A stretch of DNA of 10,086 nt from Clostridiales bacterium. GTDB taxonomy: Bacteria > Bacillota > Clostridia > Peptostreptococcales > Anaerovoracaceae. Positions 1 to 6,712 of this stretch are shown here, in pieces; positions within the stretch are counted from its first letter, which is position 1; the number at the start of each line of letters is the position of its first letter. The DNA is taken from the NCBI GenBank assembly GCA_012799165.1, contig JAAZLU010000214.1, positions 1 to 10,086 of the forward strand, read 5' to 3'. A program made the position numbers and the translations under genes. The notes beneath the pieces are model-generated. The model ran no database searches. It was given only the letters and a program-made list of their open reading frames with translations, and was not told where the DNA came from.

Positions 1-2
1 AC

Positions 3-1283
3 GGCCACGACTGGATAGATGTCAAAACCATCCGCGAGCCGACCTGCAAAGACGAGGGCGTAAAACTCGTCAGATGCAGAATCTGTAATGAGGAGGAGGA
101 GCAGGCTATACCCACCATCGATGAGCACGATCTGGTGGGAGAGATACTGGTTGAGCCGACCTGCACGGAGTGGGGAAAGTTCCGTATGTATTGTAAAATA
201 TGCGGCCGTGAACCCGTCAAGGGAGATAAGCCGCCCAAGGGTCATACCGAGGTGCCGGTAGAAGACGAACCCTTAAGCTGCATGCAGGGCGGCATTGTAG
301 GAGCGACCAAGTGCAACGTCTGCGGCGAGATTATAAATAAGGGAACATATCGCCCCGCCATAGGGCATCACAGCTGGGGGGACGATAATGTTTTAGAGCC
401 CTCGACCTGTACGACGCGCGGAAAAGCTCAAGACTTCTGCACTGTATGCGGCGTGGAAAGAATTAGAGAACTGCCTATAGAACCCCACGAATGGCAGCTG
501 GTTCCACTTTATGCTCCAACTTGTGTTGCGGAGGGCGCGGAACAATGGGAATGCCAAACATGCGGGCTTAGAGGAAGAGTTGAGTATATTCCGAAGAGCG
601 AAGAGCACAATTGGGTTACCAATCCCGGCAAAGAGCCCAGCTGTACGCAGGCCGGCTATACCGAATCCGTTCACTGTGATGTCTGCGGTAAAACTCAGAA
701 ACTCGCTGAAAGCATCCCGCCTATCCCGCATAAAGAGGTAATTATCCATGCCATGAGGCCAACCTCGACCCTGGAAGGTCGGACCGAAGGCATACGCTGC
801 GGAAGATGCGGAGTATGGATTGTAGAATGCAAGACTCTCCCGAAGCTGGCACCCGAAAGGACGGAAAGCGAAGTTAGCGAGCAGCCTGCGGGCTGGGCAA
901 AGGGTTCGACAGAATCCGCAAGCTTTAAATCGGAAGCCGATATAAATGAGTTCTCGCACGTTGCGCTTGACGGTGAAATGGTCGACGAATCCAACTACGA
1001 CTTGAGGGAAGGTTCGACGATAGTCATCTTTAAGCCGGAGTTCCTCGAAACCCTGCCCATGGGCGAGTATAAAGTAGAAATCGTTTCCATAGGAAGTACA
1101 GCTGTCGGCGTGCTCGAAGTAATGACGCAGGAGGCTCTGGACACCAAAGTCGAAGCCATAACCGCAGCCGAGGCGAAGCAAGAAAGCAACGGATATCAGC
1201 TGTGGTTGGCTCTGGTAATCCTATCGGCAATCGTACTGATATTCCTCGCTCGCAAGAAAATAATAAAGAAGCAGGAGGATTAA
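3..1283 (+). CDS. Cys-rich repeat surface protein with C-terminal membrane anchor (5' end outside window)
   Basis: The reading frame is open to the left edge, so only the last 426 residues are seen; the in-frame GTG at 135 is not a believable start because the repeat pattern continues upstream of it. The visible part has seven repeats of about 40 residues with the pattern His-x-Trp or His, then Pro-Thr/Ser-Cys, Gly, and Cys-x2-Cys-Gly. Cysteines lie at residues 15/25/28, 54/64/67, 93/104/107, 136/146/149, 174/184/187, 214/225/228 and 266/269. In the seventh repeat the first Cys is replaced (Pro-Thr-Ser-Thr). A beta-sandwich-like module of a type seen in clostridial surface proteins follows (about 300-365, with a VDESNYDLREGSTIV stretch). 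A hydrophobic helix (about 399-415) and a Lys/Arg-rich tail then anchor the protein in the membrane; no LPXTG sorting motif is present. Such repeats are common in clostridial secreted proteins; their function, including possible zinc binding or disulfides, is unknown. Confidence 0.88.
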   Translation, partial: GHDWIDVKTIREPTCKDEGVKLVRCRICNEEEEQAIPTIDEHDLVGEILVEPTCTEWGKFRMYCKICGREPVKGDKPPKGHTEVPVEDEPLSCMQGGIVGATKCNVCGEIINKGTYRPAIGHHSWGDDNVLEPSTCTTRGKAQDFCTVCGVERIRELPIEPHEWQLVPLYAPTCVAEGAEQWECQTCGLRGRVEYIPKSEEHNWVTNPGKEPSCTQAGYTESVHCDVCGKTQKLAESIPPIPHKEVIIHAMRPTSTLEGRTEGIRCGRCGVWIVECKTLPKLAPERTESEVSEQPAGWAKGSTESASFKSEADINEFSHVALDGEMVDESNYDLREGSTIVIFKPEFLETLPMGEYKVEIVSIGSTAVGVLEVMTQEALDTKVEAITAAEAKQESNGYQLWLALVILSAIVLIFLARKKIIKKQED

Positions 1284-1374
1284 ATCTAAAAAGACTGCTG
1301 CGAAAAGCAGCGAGCACCTTAAAGAATAGTGAATGCCCCATAAAAAGAAACGACTGCCGTGAGAAGCAATCGAC

Positions 1375-1408
1375 AAAGGGGAGCCGAAGATTTATTCGGC
1401 TCTCCTTT
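1375..1408 (+). terminator. Strong hairpin terminator after the Cys-repeat gene
   Basis: A 14-bp stem (1375-1388 with 1395-1408) contains one G-T wobble and closes on a 6-nt loop, GATTTA. The arms begin with AAA and end with TTT, so the structure could work on both strands. It would end the + strand surface protein gene and could also stop leftward transcription coming out of the DUF2284 gene. The T-run is short on either strand. Confidence 0.8.
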
Positions 1409-1455
1409 CAAATGTATTAACATCTATAACTCAATGCTGAAAATTCTCTGTGCGC

Positions 1456-1534
1456 TCAATCGCGCCTCACTTCAGCAACAGTGCTCCGAGCGGCATCAAC
1501 CGCGTTTACTTCAGCAGCAAAGCTCCGACGAGCA
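1456..1534. repeat. Imperfect 39/40-bp tandem duplication at the 3' end of the DUF2284 gene
   Basis: Two adjacent copies lie at 1456-1495 and 1496-1534. They share blocks such as ACTTCAGCA, GCTCCGA and GCATCA. The right copy encodes the C-terminal residues of the DUF2284 protein plus its TAA stop. The left copy lies just past that stop and, read in the same minus-strand frame, encodes TRLMPLGALLLK and then TGA. This closely matches the true C-terminus LMLVGALLLK. The spacing across the aligned core is 39 bp, which preserves the frame. Confidence 0.8.
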
Positions 1535-2048
1535 TCAGATGCTCGGGGGCTTCATCGTCTGAGGCCCAAAGTAACGGATACCCGAGATACTTCGAGGCGC
1601 TTTTCTCTATATTTCCGCCGCAAGCCTCAAGGGAAGGACGCATGCGCTCGGGGAATCTGCAGGGCCGTCCGAAAGCTCGCTCGCACTCCTCGCATACGCT
1701 GCAAGAACCGGCAAGCAAGGCCAACGAATCCGGATTTTGAGCCTCCTTGCACAGTAAAAACTCCGCATAGGGCTTCTTCTCCGCGGCGAGGGCCCGCGAG
1801 GCGGCCTTCATGCTCTGCCCCGCAAAGTCCGGCAACAACAGCCGGGCGTATAAAACCACCATTTTAACGCCCTTCCAGATCTCCGAAACATCTTGCTCGA
1901 AAGGCGGGCAGGACCAGCGCCCGCCGTAGCCGGGGCAAGCCCTGCAACACTCCAAAAAGCGGGGTATATCGACACACTCGCGAAGGTATTCCTCTCCGTC
2001 CACCTGCGCGCGGAGCTCTCTTACTGAATATTTAAAATTTTCTTCCAT
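1506..2048 (-). CDS. DUF2284 Cys-rich, predicted metal-binding protein
   Basis: This 180-residue protein matches the DUF2284 family by its cysteine layout. An N-terminal cluster (Cys34, Cys35, Cys38, Cys47, in FLECCRACPGYGGRWSCPPF) is followed by a second cluster (Cys116, Cys119, Cys122, Cys130, Cys143, with the GRPCRFPERMRPSLEACG signature). The family is annotated as putatively metal-binding and its reaction is unknown. No signal peptide or membrane helix is visible, so it is probably cytoplasmic. The ATG at 2048 is preceded by GGAG at 2053-2056, slightly close to the start. It lies 68 bp downstream of the flavin reductase gene on the same strand with no clear terminator between, so the two are likely co-transcribed. 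The family assignment is firm from the motifs; the cargo or cofactor is not known. Its 3' end carries the tandem duplication described separately. Confidence 0.88.
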   Translation of the reverse strand: MEENFKYSVRELRAQVDGEEYLRECVDIPRFLECCRACPGYGGRWSCPPFEQDVSEIWKGVKMVVLYARLLLPDFAGQSMKAASRALAAEKKPYAEFLLCKEAQNPDSLALLAGSCSVCEECERAFGRPCRFPERMRPSLEACGGNIEKSASKYLGYPLLWASDDEAPEHLMLVGALLLK

Positions 2049-2116
2049 CTGTCTCCAAGATTTCGGATCTGCTGTTTGTAAGCTCCGAATCCACCGTTTT
2101 TCGATTTCCGAGCCGA

Positions 2117-2677
2117 CTATTCCTTGAGTTTAAGGCCTACCGAGAATGCATCTCCAACCTTCTCTCCCAAGACTCTGTATTCTCCGTTCGCTCCATCGAA
2201 GCTGATCGGTCTGAGTTTGTCCACGTCGATTTTGTCGCCCGCAAGGATGCGTTTGTCGACACTCAGATTCAGGATTTCTCCGAAGAGATAACCGTAATGA
2301 GCATTGTAGGATATAAGCTTGCACTCAAAAGTCATGGGAAGTTCATCTATCACCGGCGCATTTACCTGACTGGCCTTGCTGAAATGCCAACCCGTCCTTG
2401 CCATCTTTTCCGGATCATCATTGCCCGAAACCAGTCCGACATAATCGCAGGCCACCATCTGGTCTAAGGTTCCCAGGCTCACGGTAAATTCCTTCGCGCG
2501 CAGTATATTCTCGGTGGTTTTGTGAGTAGAACTGATGCACATGAATATCTGTTCCGTATCCCCCACTCCACCCCATGCCGCGTTCATTGCGTTGGGCGTT
2601 CCGTCCTCGTTATAGGTTCCAATTATGAATACCACCTGGGGATATATCCATGGTTTCGCCCCAAAATCTTTTCTCAT
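2117..2677 (-). CDS. Flavin reductase-like FMN-binding split-barrel protein
   Basis: This 186-residue protein resembles the flavin reductase-like domain family (COG1853 type). It has an N-terminal strand WIYPQVVFIIGTYNEDGTPN, then the NAMNAAWGG segment typical of this fold (residues 29-37), then an isoalloxazine-contacting region around MCISSTHKTTENI and FTVSLG (46-69), and a C-terminal FGEILNLSVDKRIL strand. Family members bind FMN or FAD and use NAD(P)H to reduce flavin, or act as flavoprotein electron carriers; which applies here cannot be told. The ATG at 2677 follows a good Shine-Dalgarno (AAAGGAAGAG). It has its own extended -10 promoter in the 109-bp gap after the transporter gene, yet no strong terminator separates the two, so some read-through from the riboswitch-controlled operon is possible. 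A role in reducing imported corrinoid is conceivable but is only an inference. Confidence 0.87.
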   Translation of the reverse strand: MRKDFGAKPWIYPQVVFIIGTYNEDGTPNAMNAAWGGVGDTEQIFMCISSTHKTTENILRAKEFTVSLGTLDQMVACDYVGLVSGNDDPEKMARTGWHFSKASQVNAPVIDELPMTFECKLISYNAHYGYLFGEILNLSVDKRILAGDKIDVDKLRPISFDGANGEYRVLGEKVGDAFSVGLKLKE

Positions 2678-2734
2678 ATTCTCTTCCTTTCTTTATTACT
2701 GAAACATAGCGCATCGCACCGAGCTGACAATATG

Positions 2735-2743
2735 ATTATAACA
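2735..2743 (-). promoter_or_regulatory. Extended -10 promoter for the flavin reductase gene
   Basis: On the minus strand the sequence reads TGTTATAAT, a perfect -10 hexamer with the TG extension. It lies in an AT-rich stretch about 58 bp upstream of the start codon. No good -35 hexamer sits 16-18 bp further upstream, which is usual for extended -10 promoters. The predicted leader is about 50 nt and contains the AAAGGAAGAG ribosome binding site. Confidence 0.55.
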
Positions 2744-2786
2744 TTAAAATTTAAATCGGGTAGTCTGCGTCAAGCAGGCAAGTATA

Positions 2787-5438
2787 TCACTCCACCAGGC
2801 CGTACTTCAATTTTATGCGCTCCAGCTTTTCCAACATTGGAATCCCCGCAAACCACAAGGTAAGCGCCGTCGCAGCCGCATGTACGCAGTCGACGGGAAA
2901 ACCCGTAATATAGTAGGTTATTAGGATTTGCTTGTTCAGCTTGCCGGCCCACATCAGGGCGGCGGCCGGATTCATGAGCCCTCCGTAGACGACCACCGCG
3001 CAGATTGCGCCGAAGACGCAGAGCGATGCCCTCGTTCGCCTCAGCAGTCCCTTGCGGAAGAAGACACCAGCCAAAAAGCCTATCAGCCCCATGGAAAACA
3101 TCTGATAGGGTGTCCAGGGACCCTGCCCGAACATGACATTCGATGCAAGCATGGTCATAGCTCCCACGAGAAAGCCCGATTCGCCTCCGAGGGCAACGCC
3201 TGCCACTATCACTATCGCCATAACCGGCTTAAAGTTCGGCAGCATAAAGAAGGCCGCGCGGCCCGCCATGCCTATTGCACAGAGGACAGCTATTACGACG
3301 AGCTCCCTCGCCTTAGGCTTTCGACCTTCGAAAACCAGAGCGAATGGAATCATCGTTTCAAACAGGACTGCCAAAGAGATAAAATAGTATTTCCTGTCGG
3401 CTAAATAATAATGTCCGAAGAATATAGTGAGAGGCACCAAAAGCAATATAAGACCGGCAGCGACCATAGTCCGCATGGAAAGTTTTCGCTTCTCTTTGGG
3501 TACCTGTATTACAAACTCAGACTTCTTGGACTTTCTCGCTGTAGCCAGTGCCAAGACGAGCAGAGCCGAGATAAGAACTGCGTATATCTTTATATAGTCT
3601 CCCGAAAGGCTCGTAATCCCACCCGAATTGATCAGCGTCGTAAGATCAGTCACTCCGACGGCCCTCACCAGGCCGAATACCGCCACCGCGGCGGCGATTG
3701 CCGCTATGATTTTGCGCCAGATCGGAAGCTTCGCAGCTTTAGCATCGGCACCCTCTTCCTCGACCACGAGTTCTCGTATATCGGGCATCTCGGGATTCTC
3801 GGGGATTCTGCCGCCGCAGGCGGAGATTACATCCGTAGCCGTAACCGCCTCGGGAAGGAGTTTTCTTGCCATTCTGTTTGCGGAGCTCGTATAGAAGCTA
3901 TTGCCCGAAAAGAAGCTGCGCGGGCGCCCCTCCGTCACTATGCTTCCATCGAAAAACAGCGCGCAACGATCCGCATATTCGGCGCAAAATTCCACATCGT
4001 GGCTGACCATTATGATGGTGAAGCCCTGCTGCTGCAACTTTCTTATAATCGCCGCGAAAGTCTGCTTAAACTCGGCATCGAGCCCCTTCGTGGGCTCATC
4101 CAGGAGTAGAATCTCGGGAACCAAAAGAAGAACCTTCGCCAGAGCCAGCCTCTGCTGCTCGCCTCCCGAAAGATCGTAGGGATGGCGCTCTAAAAGCTCC
4201 TCCAGCTTGCACAGCTGCACTACCCCGTCAACATTGGCCTTCTGAACATCGGCGGCGATTTTGGTGCCTTTGAACATCTCGAAGAGATCTTCCCTGACGG
4301 TTTTCTTAACAAATAAGGTTTGAGGGTTCTGAGGAAGCATGGCGACAGTTCCGCTAAGCTCCAAGTCCCCCCTGTAAGCCTTGCGAAGCCCTGCAATCAC
4401 GGAGAGCGCCGTGGTCTTACCCGTGCCGTTTCCGCCTAAAATCGCAAGGAATTCTCCTCTGAAAACTTCGAGCGACAATCCGCGCAGCACGTCGTGTCCG
4501 TCCTTTTCGTATTTGAACCAGAGCTCGCTCATCGAGAGGACCTTCTCTTCTCCCCGCGGCACGACTCTCTCCTCAGGTATGCTACCAAGGCCGCGCTCCC
4601 GGCTGAAGCGTTCGAGCCATTCCCTGCCGTCGCGCACGCTCAGGGGACAGGCACCCTCATCCTCCGTCGCAGCCCATATCCTCATGGGCGCGGGCATCGC
4701 AAGGAACATCGGGTTAGCGTTTTTCTTCAGCTCCGCACCCACATACTGAACGCTGCCGTCCGCGATTATCTTTCCGCTATCCATCACGACGACGCGGTCA
4801 GTAAAGGGGAACACTTCCTCGAGCCTGTGTTCGACGATTATCACCGTCGTTCCGAGCTCTCTATTTATCTTTCCTATGGTCGATAGAAACTCCGATGCCG
4901 CGATTGGGTCGAGCTGACCGGTGGGTTCATCCAGAATTAAGACGGAAGGATGCATGGCCATTATCGAAGCCAAATTTAGAAGCTGTTTCTGGCCGCCCGA
5001 AAGCTCCTTTACGTCCTTGTAAAACCAGTTCTGTATGCCGAAGAAGGATGCCATCTCGGCTACCCTGGCGCGAATCTGCTCGGTCTTCATTCCGAGACTC
5101 TCGAGCCCGAAGGCTAGCTCGTGCCAAACCTTATCCGTAACGATTTGATTCTCCGCGGACTGCTGCACAAAGCCTATTCGGGCGGACTGGGTCGCCATGT
5201 CCACGGAATCTATGGGCTCGCCGCAAAAAAATATTGAACCCTCCCGCAACCCATGGGGTGCGAGCACGCTCTTGAGCTGACGAAGCAGAGTGGATTTTCC
5301 GCAGCCCGAGGGACCGACGAGAGCAAGAAACTGGCCTTCGGGCAAGTTCAAGCTTATCCCGTCCAAGGCCTTCTTATCCTGCTCGGGGTAAGCGAAACTC
5401 AGATTATTTATTTCAAAGGTATAGTTTGCGCTGTTCAT
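2787..5438 (-). CDS. ECF transporter fusion: two EcfA ATPase domains plus S-component-like membrane domain
   Basis: This 883-residue protein joins three modules of an energy-coupling factor importer. ATPase 1 has Walker A GPSGCGKST (42-50), Q-loop near 91-98, signature LSGGQKQ (146-152), Walker B VLILDEPT (166-173) and switch His203. ATPase 2 has Walker A GGNGTGKTT (335-343), the QNPQTLF Q-loop (370-376), LSGGEQQR (423-430), Walker B ILLLDEPT (443-450) and His480. All catalytic motifs look intact. After a linker come about eight or nine hydrophobic helices from residue 575. The last six, with the FGQGPWTPYQMFSMGLIGFL segment (770-789), resemble an ECF S component, the substrate-binding subunit. 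The first two or three helices are extra. The ATG overlaps the ecfT stop (ATGA) and has no strong ribosome binding site, which suggests translational coupling. The cobalamin riboswitch upstream points to a corrinoid substrate; ECF B12 importers (Cbr type) are known. Substrate identity is inferred, the ATPase calls are firm. Confidence 0.92.
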   Translation of the reverse strand: MNSANYTFEINNLSFAYPEQDKKALDGISLNLPEGQFLALVGPSGCGKSTLLRQLKSVLAPHGLREGSIFFCGEPIDSVDMATQSARIGFVQQSAENQIVTDKVWHELAFGLESLGMKTEQIRARVAEMASFFGIQNWFYKDVKELSGGQKQLLNLASIMAMHPSVLILDEPTGQLDPIAASEFLSTIGKINRELGTTVIIVEHRLEEVFPFTDRVVVMDSGKIIADGSVQYVGAELKKNANPMFLAMPAPMRIWAATEDEGACPLSVRDGREWLERFSRERGLGSIPEERVVPRGEEKVLSMSELWFKYEKDGHDVLRGLSLEVFRGEFLAILGGNGTGKTTALSVIAGLRKAYRGDLELSGTVAMLPQNPQTLFVKKTVREDLFEMFKGTKIAADVQKANVDGVVQLCKLEELLERHPYDLSGGEQQRLALAKVLLLVPEILLLDEPTKGLDAEFKQTFAAIIRKLQQQGFTIIMVSHDVEFCAEYADRCALFFDGSIVTEGRPRSFFSGNSFYTSSANRMARKLLPEAVTATDVISACGGRIPENPEMPDIRELVVEEEGADAKAAKLPIWRKIIAAIAAAVAVFGLVRAVGVTDLTTLINSGGITSLSGDYIKIYAVLISALLVLALATARKSKKSEFVIQVPKEKRKLSMRTMVAAGLILLLVPLTIFFGHYYLADRKYYFISLAVLFETMIPFALVFEGRKPKARELVVIAVLCAIGMAGRAAFFMLPNFKPVMAIVIVAGVALGGESGFLVGAMTMLASNVMFGQGPWTPYQMFSMGLIGFLAGVFFRKGLLRRTRASLCVFGAICAVVVYGGLMNPAAALMWAGKLNKQILITYYITGFPVDCVHAAATALTLWFAGIPMLEKLERIKLKYGLVE

Positions 5439-6337
5439 GCTTGCTGTATATTTTCGAGGGTTTTCCAGACCCTGTCCTCCTGCAGATTTACTATGAGCGG
5501 CGTAAGGCAGAGCAGAGCGTATACCAGTACGAAGCTCAAGGAAAACGGGCTCGTCTCCACCGCCTTGATGCTAGGATAATATCTAAAATAGCCGAAACCT
5601 ACCGCCTGTCCGCTGATTAAATAAACTCCGCAGTAGAGCAGCCACGCGAGAGCCTTGCAGTCTCTTGAGTCGAAGCGATATATCGAAAATGCCGTCCTTC
5701 CCGGAAGGCCGTAGCCTCGGCTCCTCATGGAATCTGCGGTTTCGATAGCATTTTCCAAAGCCCAGGTGACCATTATTGATAATATGGTTATGCCCTTCCT
5801 CGCACGCTGAATAATACTGCCCTCGGAAACATCTCTTCCTATACCACGCTGAGCTTCGCTCACGCTTCGAAGTTGATCGCTAAAGCGGGGAACGAATCGC
5901 AAAGTCATCGACAAAACGAGCGAGAGCGCGGGTATTATCCTGCCGAATAGATAAACAAACTTGTCGGAGGTCATAATCTCGGTATAATTGGAGAACCAAA
6001 TTATCGCGCTCACGAGCATGCAGCCTGCGGCGATTCCGTAGACGATGCTCTCCAGCGTCAGGGGGTTTCCCGAAGGCAGGTATGTAATTAAAGTAACACC
6101 CTCATGGTTAAAGGCGGGATTGAGCAGCGCGGACATCAGCAACATGGGGAGCATGTACAGCAGCGAGAAGCGTACAGCGCGCTTTCCTTTAAGATATATG
6201 GAATAACAAATTCCCGTACATAAAGACACGGCGAGATATAAAGGGTGCATTACGAACATCGTAAACGCCACCACCAAAGCAAAGTATATGAAGTTTATAG
6301 CCGGGTGATATCCCGAAAAAGTATCCCTATTATACAT
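5435..6337 (-). CDS. ecfT: ECF transporter T component (EcfT transmembrane coupling protein)
   Basis: This 300-residue integral membrane protein couples ATP hydrolysis by the EcfA domains to substrate release from the S component. It starts with the typical EcfT N-terminus (SGYHPAINFIYF, then TMFVMHP) and has several membrane helices in its first 140 residues and again near the C-terminus. The cytoplasmic coupling helices carry the two short Arg-Gly motifs expected for the family, AQRG (162-165) and RSRGYG (205-210). It is the first gene of the riboswitch-controlled operon, and its TGA overlaps the ATG of the ATPase/S fusion. The ATG at 6337 is the only plausible start: homologous residues begin within a few codons and no other in-frame start codon is near. 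That ATG directly abuts the seven-U tract of the upstream terminator and has no Shine-Dalgarno at normal spacing; the nearest G-rich run (GGGGTG) is about 15 nt away, inside the terminator loop. Confidence 0.92.
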   Translation of the reverse strand: MYNRDTFSGYHPAINFIYFALVVAFTMFVMHPLYLAVSLCTGICYSIYLKGKRAVRFSLLYMLPMLLMSALLNPAFNHEGVTLITYLPSGNPLTLESIVYGIAAGCMLVSAIIWFSNYTEIMTSDKFVYLFGRIIPALSLVLSMTLRFVPRFSDQLRSVSEAQRGIGRDVSEGSIIQRARKGITILSIMVTWALENAIETADSMRSRGYGLPGRTAFSIYRFDSRDCKALAWLLYCGVYLISGQAVGFGYFRYYPSIKAVETSPFSLSFVLVYALLCLTPLIVNLQEDRVWKTLENIQQA

Positions 6338-6364
6338 AAAAAAACCGCGACACCCCGCGCGGTT
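6338..6364 (-). terminator. Riboswitch expression-platform terminator
   Basis: On the minus strand AACCGCG (6358-6364) pairs perfectly with CGCGGTT (6343-6349) around an 8-nt loop, CGGGGTGT. The stem runs into a tract of seven T (6338-6344). This is a textbook intrinsic terminator just after the cobalamin aptamer, so cobalamin binding most likely stops transcription before ecfT. The T tract is followed immediately by the ecfT ATG, so the same element could also affect translation. Confidence 0.85.
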
Positions 6365-6367
6365 ACT

Positions 6368-6508
6368 TCGCTCTCACCCTAGTGCCGGCAGGGATCTGCG
6401 AACGACTTTAGCGTATCTGACTTATCTCCCTTGCGGGAGCTTCACAGTGACCCACTCGCGGGGAATTTCACCCCATTCCGCCTCGGACATATGCCCGAAA
6501 AGCCGTCC
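6368..6508 (-). ncRNA. Cobalamin (B12) riboswitch aptamer
   Basis: Read on the minus strand, the conserved elements appear in the right order. They are GGAATGGGGTGAAATTCCCC (6471-6479 into 6460-6470), the B12-box-like GGGTCACTGTGA (6442-6453), a CTCCC-GCAA-GGGAG hairpin (6426-6439), and the core AAGTCAGATAC (6413-6423). A closing helix of 10 pairs forms between GGACGGCTTT (6499-6508) and AAAGTCGTTC (6400-6409), with two G-U wobbles. Downstream, a hairpin with CCCT/AGGG (6377-6393) inside a TTCGC/GCGAA outer stem (6367-6402) overlaps that closing helix by three bases, so the two could compete; its loop could also be the kissing-loop partner known in this class. The aptamer senses adenosyl- or related cobalamin and should repress the transporter genes when B12 is plentiful. 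Exact ligand preference (adenosyl, methyl or aquo) cannot be told by eye. Confidence 0.9.
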
Positions 6509-6532
6509 GTCATATTAAAAAATACATAAATT

Positions 6533-6561
6533 ACTATAGCACGAAGAAGGCGACTATTCAA
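6533..6561 (-). promoter_or_regulatory. Promoter of the riboswitch and ECF transporter operon
   Basis: The minus strand shows TTGAAT (6556-6561), a 17-bp spacer and TATAGT (6533-6538), a good housekeeping sigma-type promoter. The start of transcription would be near 6526, about 18 nt before the closing helix of the cobalamin aptamer. This fits a riboswitch leader of roughly 190 nt. Confidence 0.75.
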
Positions 6562-6673
6562 GCTGCAGAAAGGGATTCGAAGTGGCTTTGCGCGATGTCT
6601 TAAAGCCGCGTAAAAATAAGTTTATCAGAAGAAGGTTCTCAATCATCGCCTTATATTTTTAAAATTGTTTTTA

Positions 6674-6682
6674 TGTTAAAAT
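6674..6682 (+). promoter_or_regulatory. Possible extended -10 promoter for the four-helix membrane protein gene
   Basis: TGTTAAAAT is an extended -10 element with one mismatch to the TATAAT hexamer, set in a very AT-rich stretch. No good -35 is visible. Initiation would fall near 6689, giving a leader of about 23 nt before the ATG at 6713 and leaving no leader for the alternative ATG at 6689. The rest of 6562-6712 shows no other clear element. Confidence 0.4.
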
Positions 6683-6712
6683 TAATTTATGGAAGATAAG
6701 ACGAGGGATATT

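Noticed and set aside
393..1181. A 262-codon open frame on the minus strand
   Set aside because: It is antisense to the Cys-repeat gene, whose protein shows regular repeats and a membrane anchor; the minus-strand product has no coherent domain and no ribosome binding site was found.
1297..1311. GCTGC-GAAAA-GCAGC hairpin after the Cys-repeat gene
   Set aside because: Only 5 bp of stem and no T-run; the much stronger hairpin at 1375-1408 is the likely terminator.
1456..1534. Possible CRISPR-like or regulatory repeat
   Set aside because: There are only two copies, directly adjacent without spacers, and one lies in coding sequence; a tandem duplication explains it.
2763..2779. Short hairpin (6-bp stem) after the transporter fusion gene
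   Set aside because: The stem is short, includes a wobble pair and is not followed by a T tract, so I do not call it a terminator; read-through into the flavin reductase gene remains possible.
3411..4109. A 232-codon open frame on the plus strand
   Set aside because: It lies opposite the ATPase/S fusion, which has all expected catalytic motifs; the plus-strand translation is low-complexity and charged, as expected for a shadow frame.
6329..6334. TATAAT on the minus strand just inside ecfT
   Set aside because: No -35 element lies 16-18 bp upstream (the position reads CGGGGT) and no TGn extension is present, so it is not convincing as a promoter.
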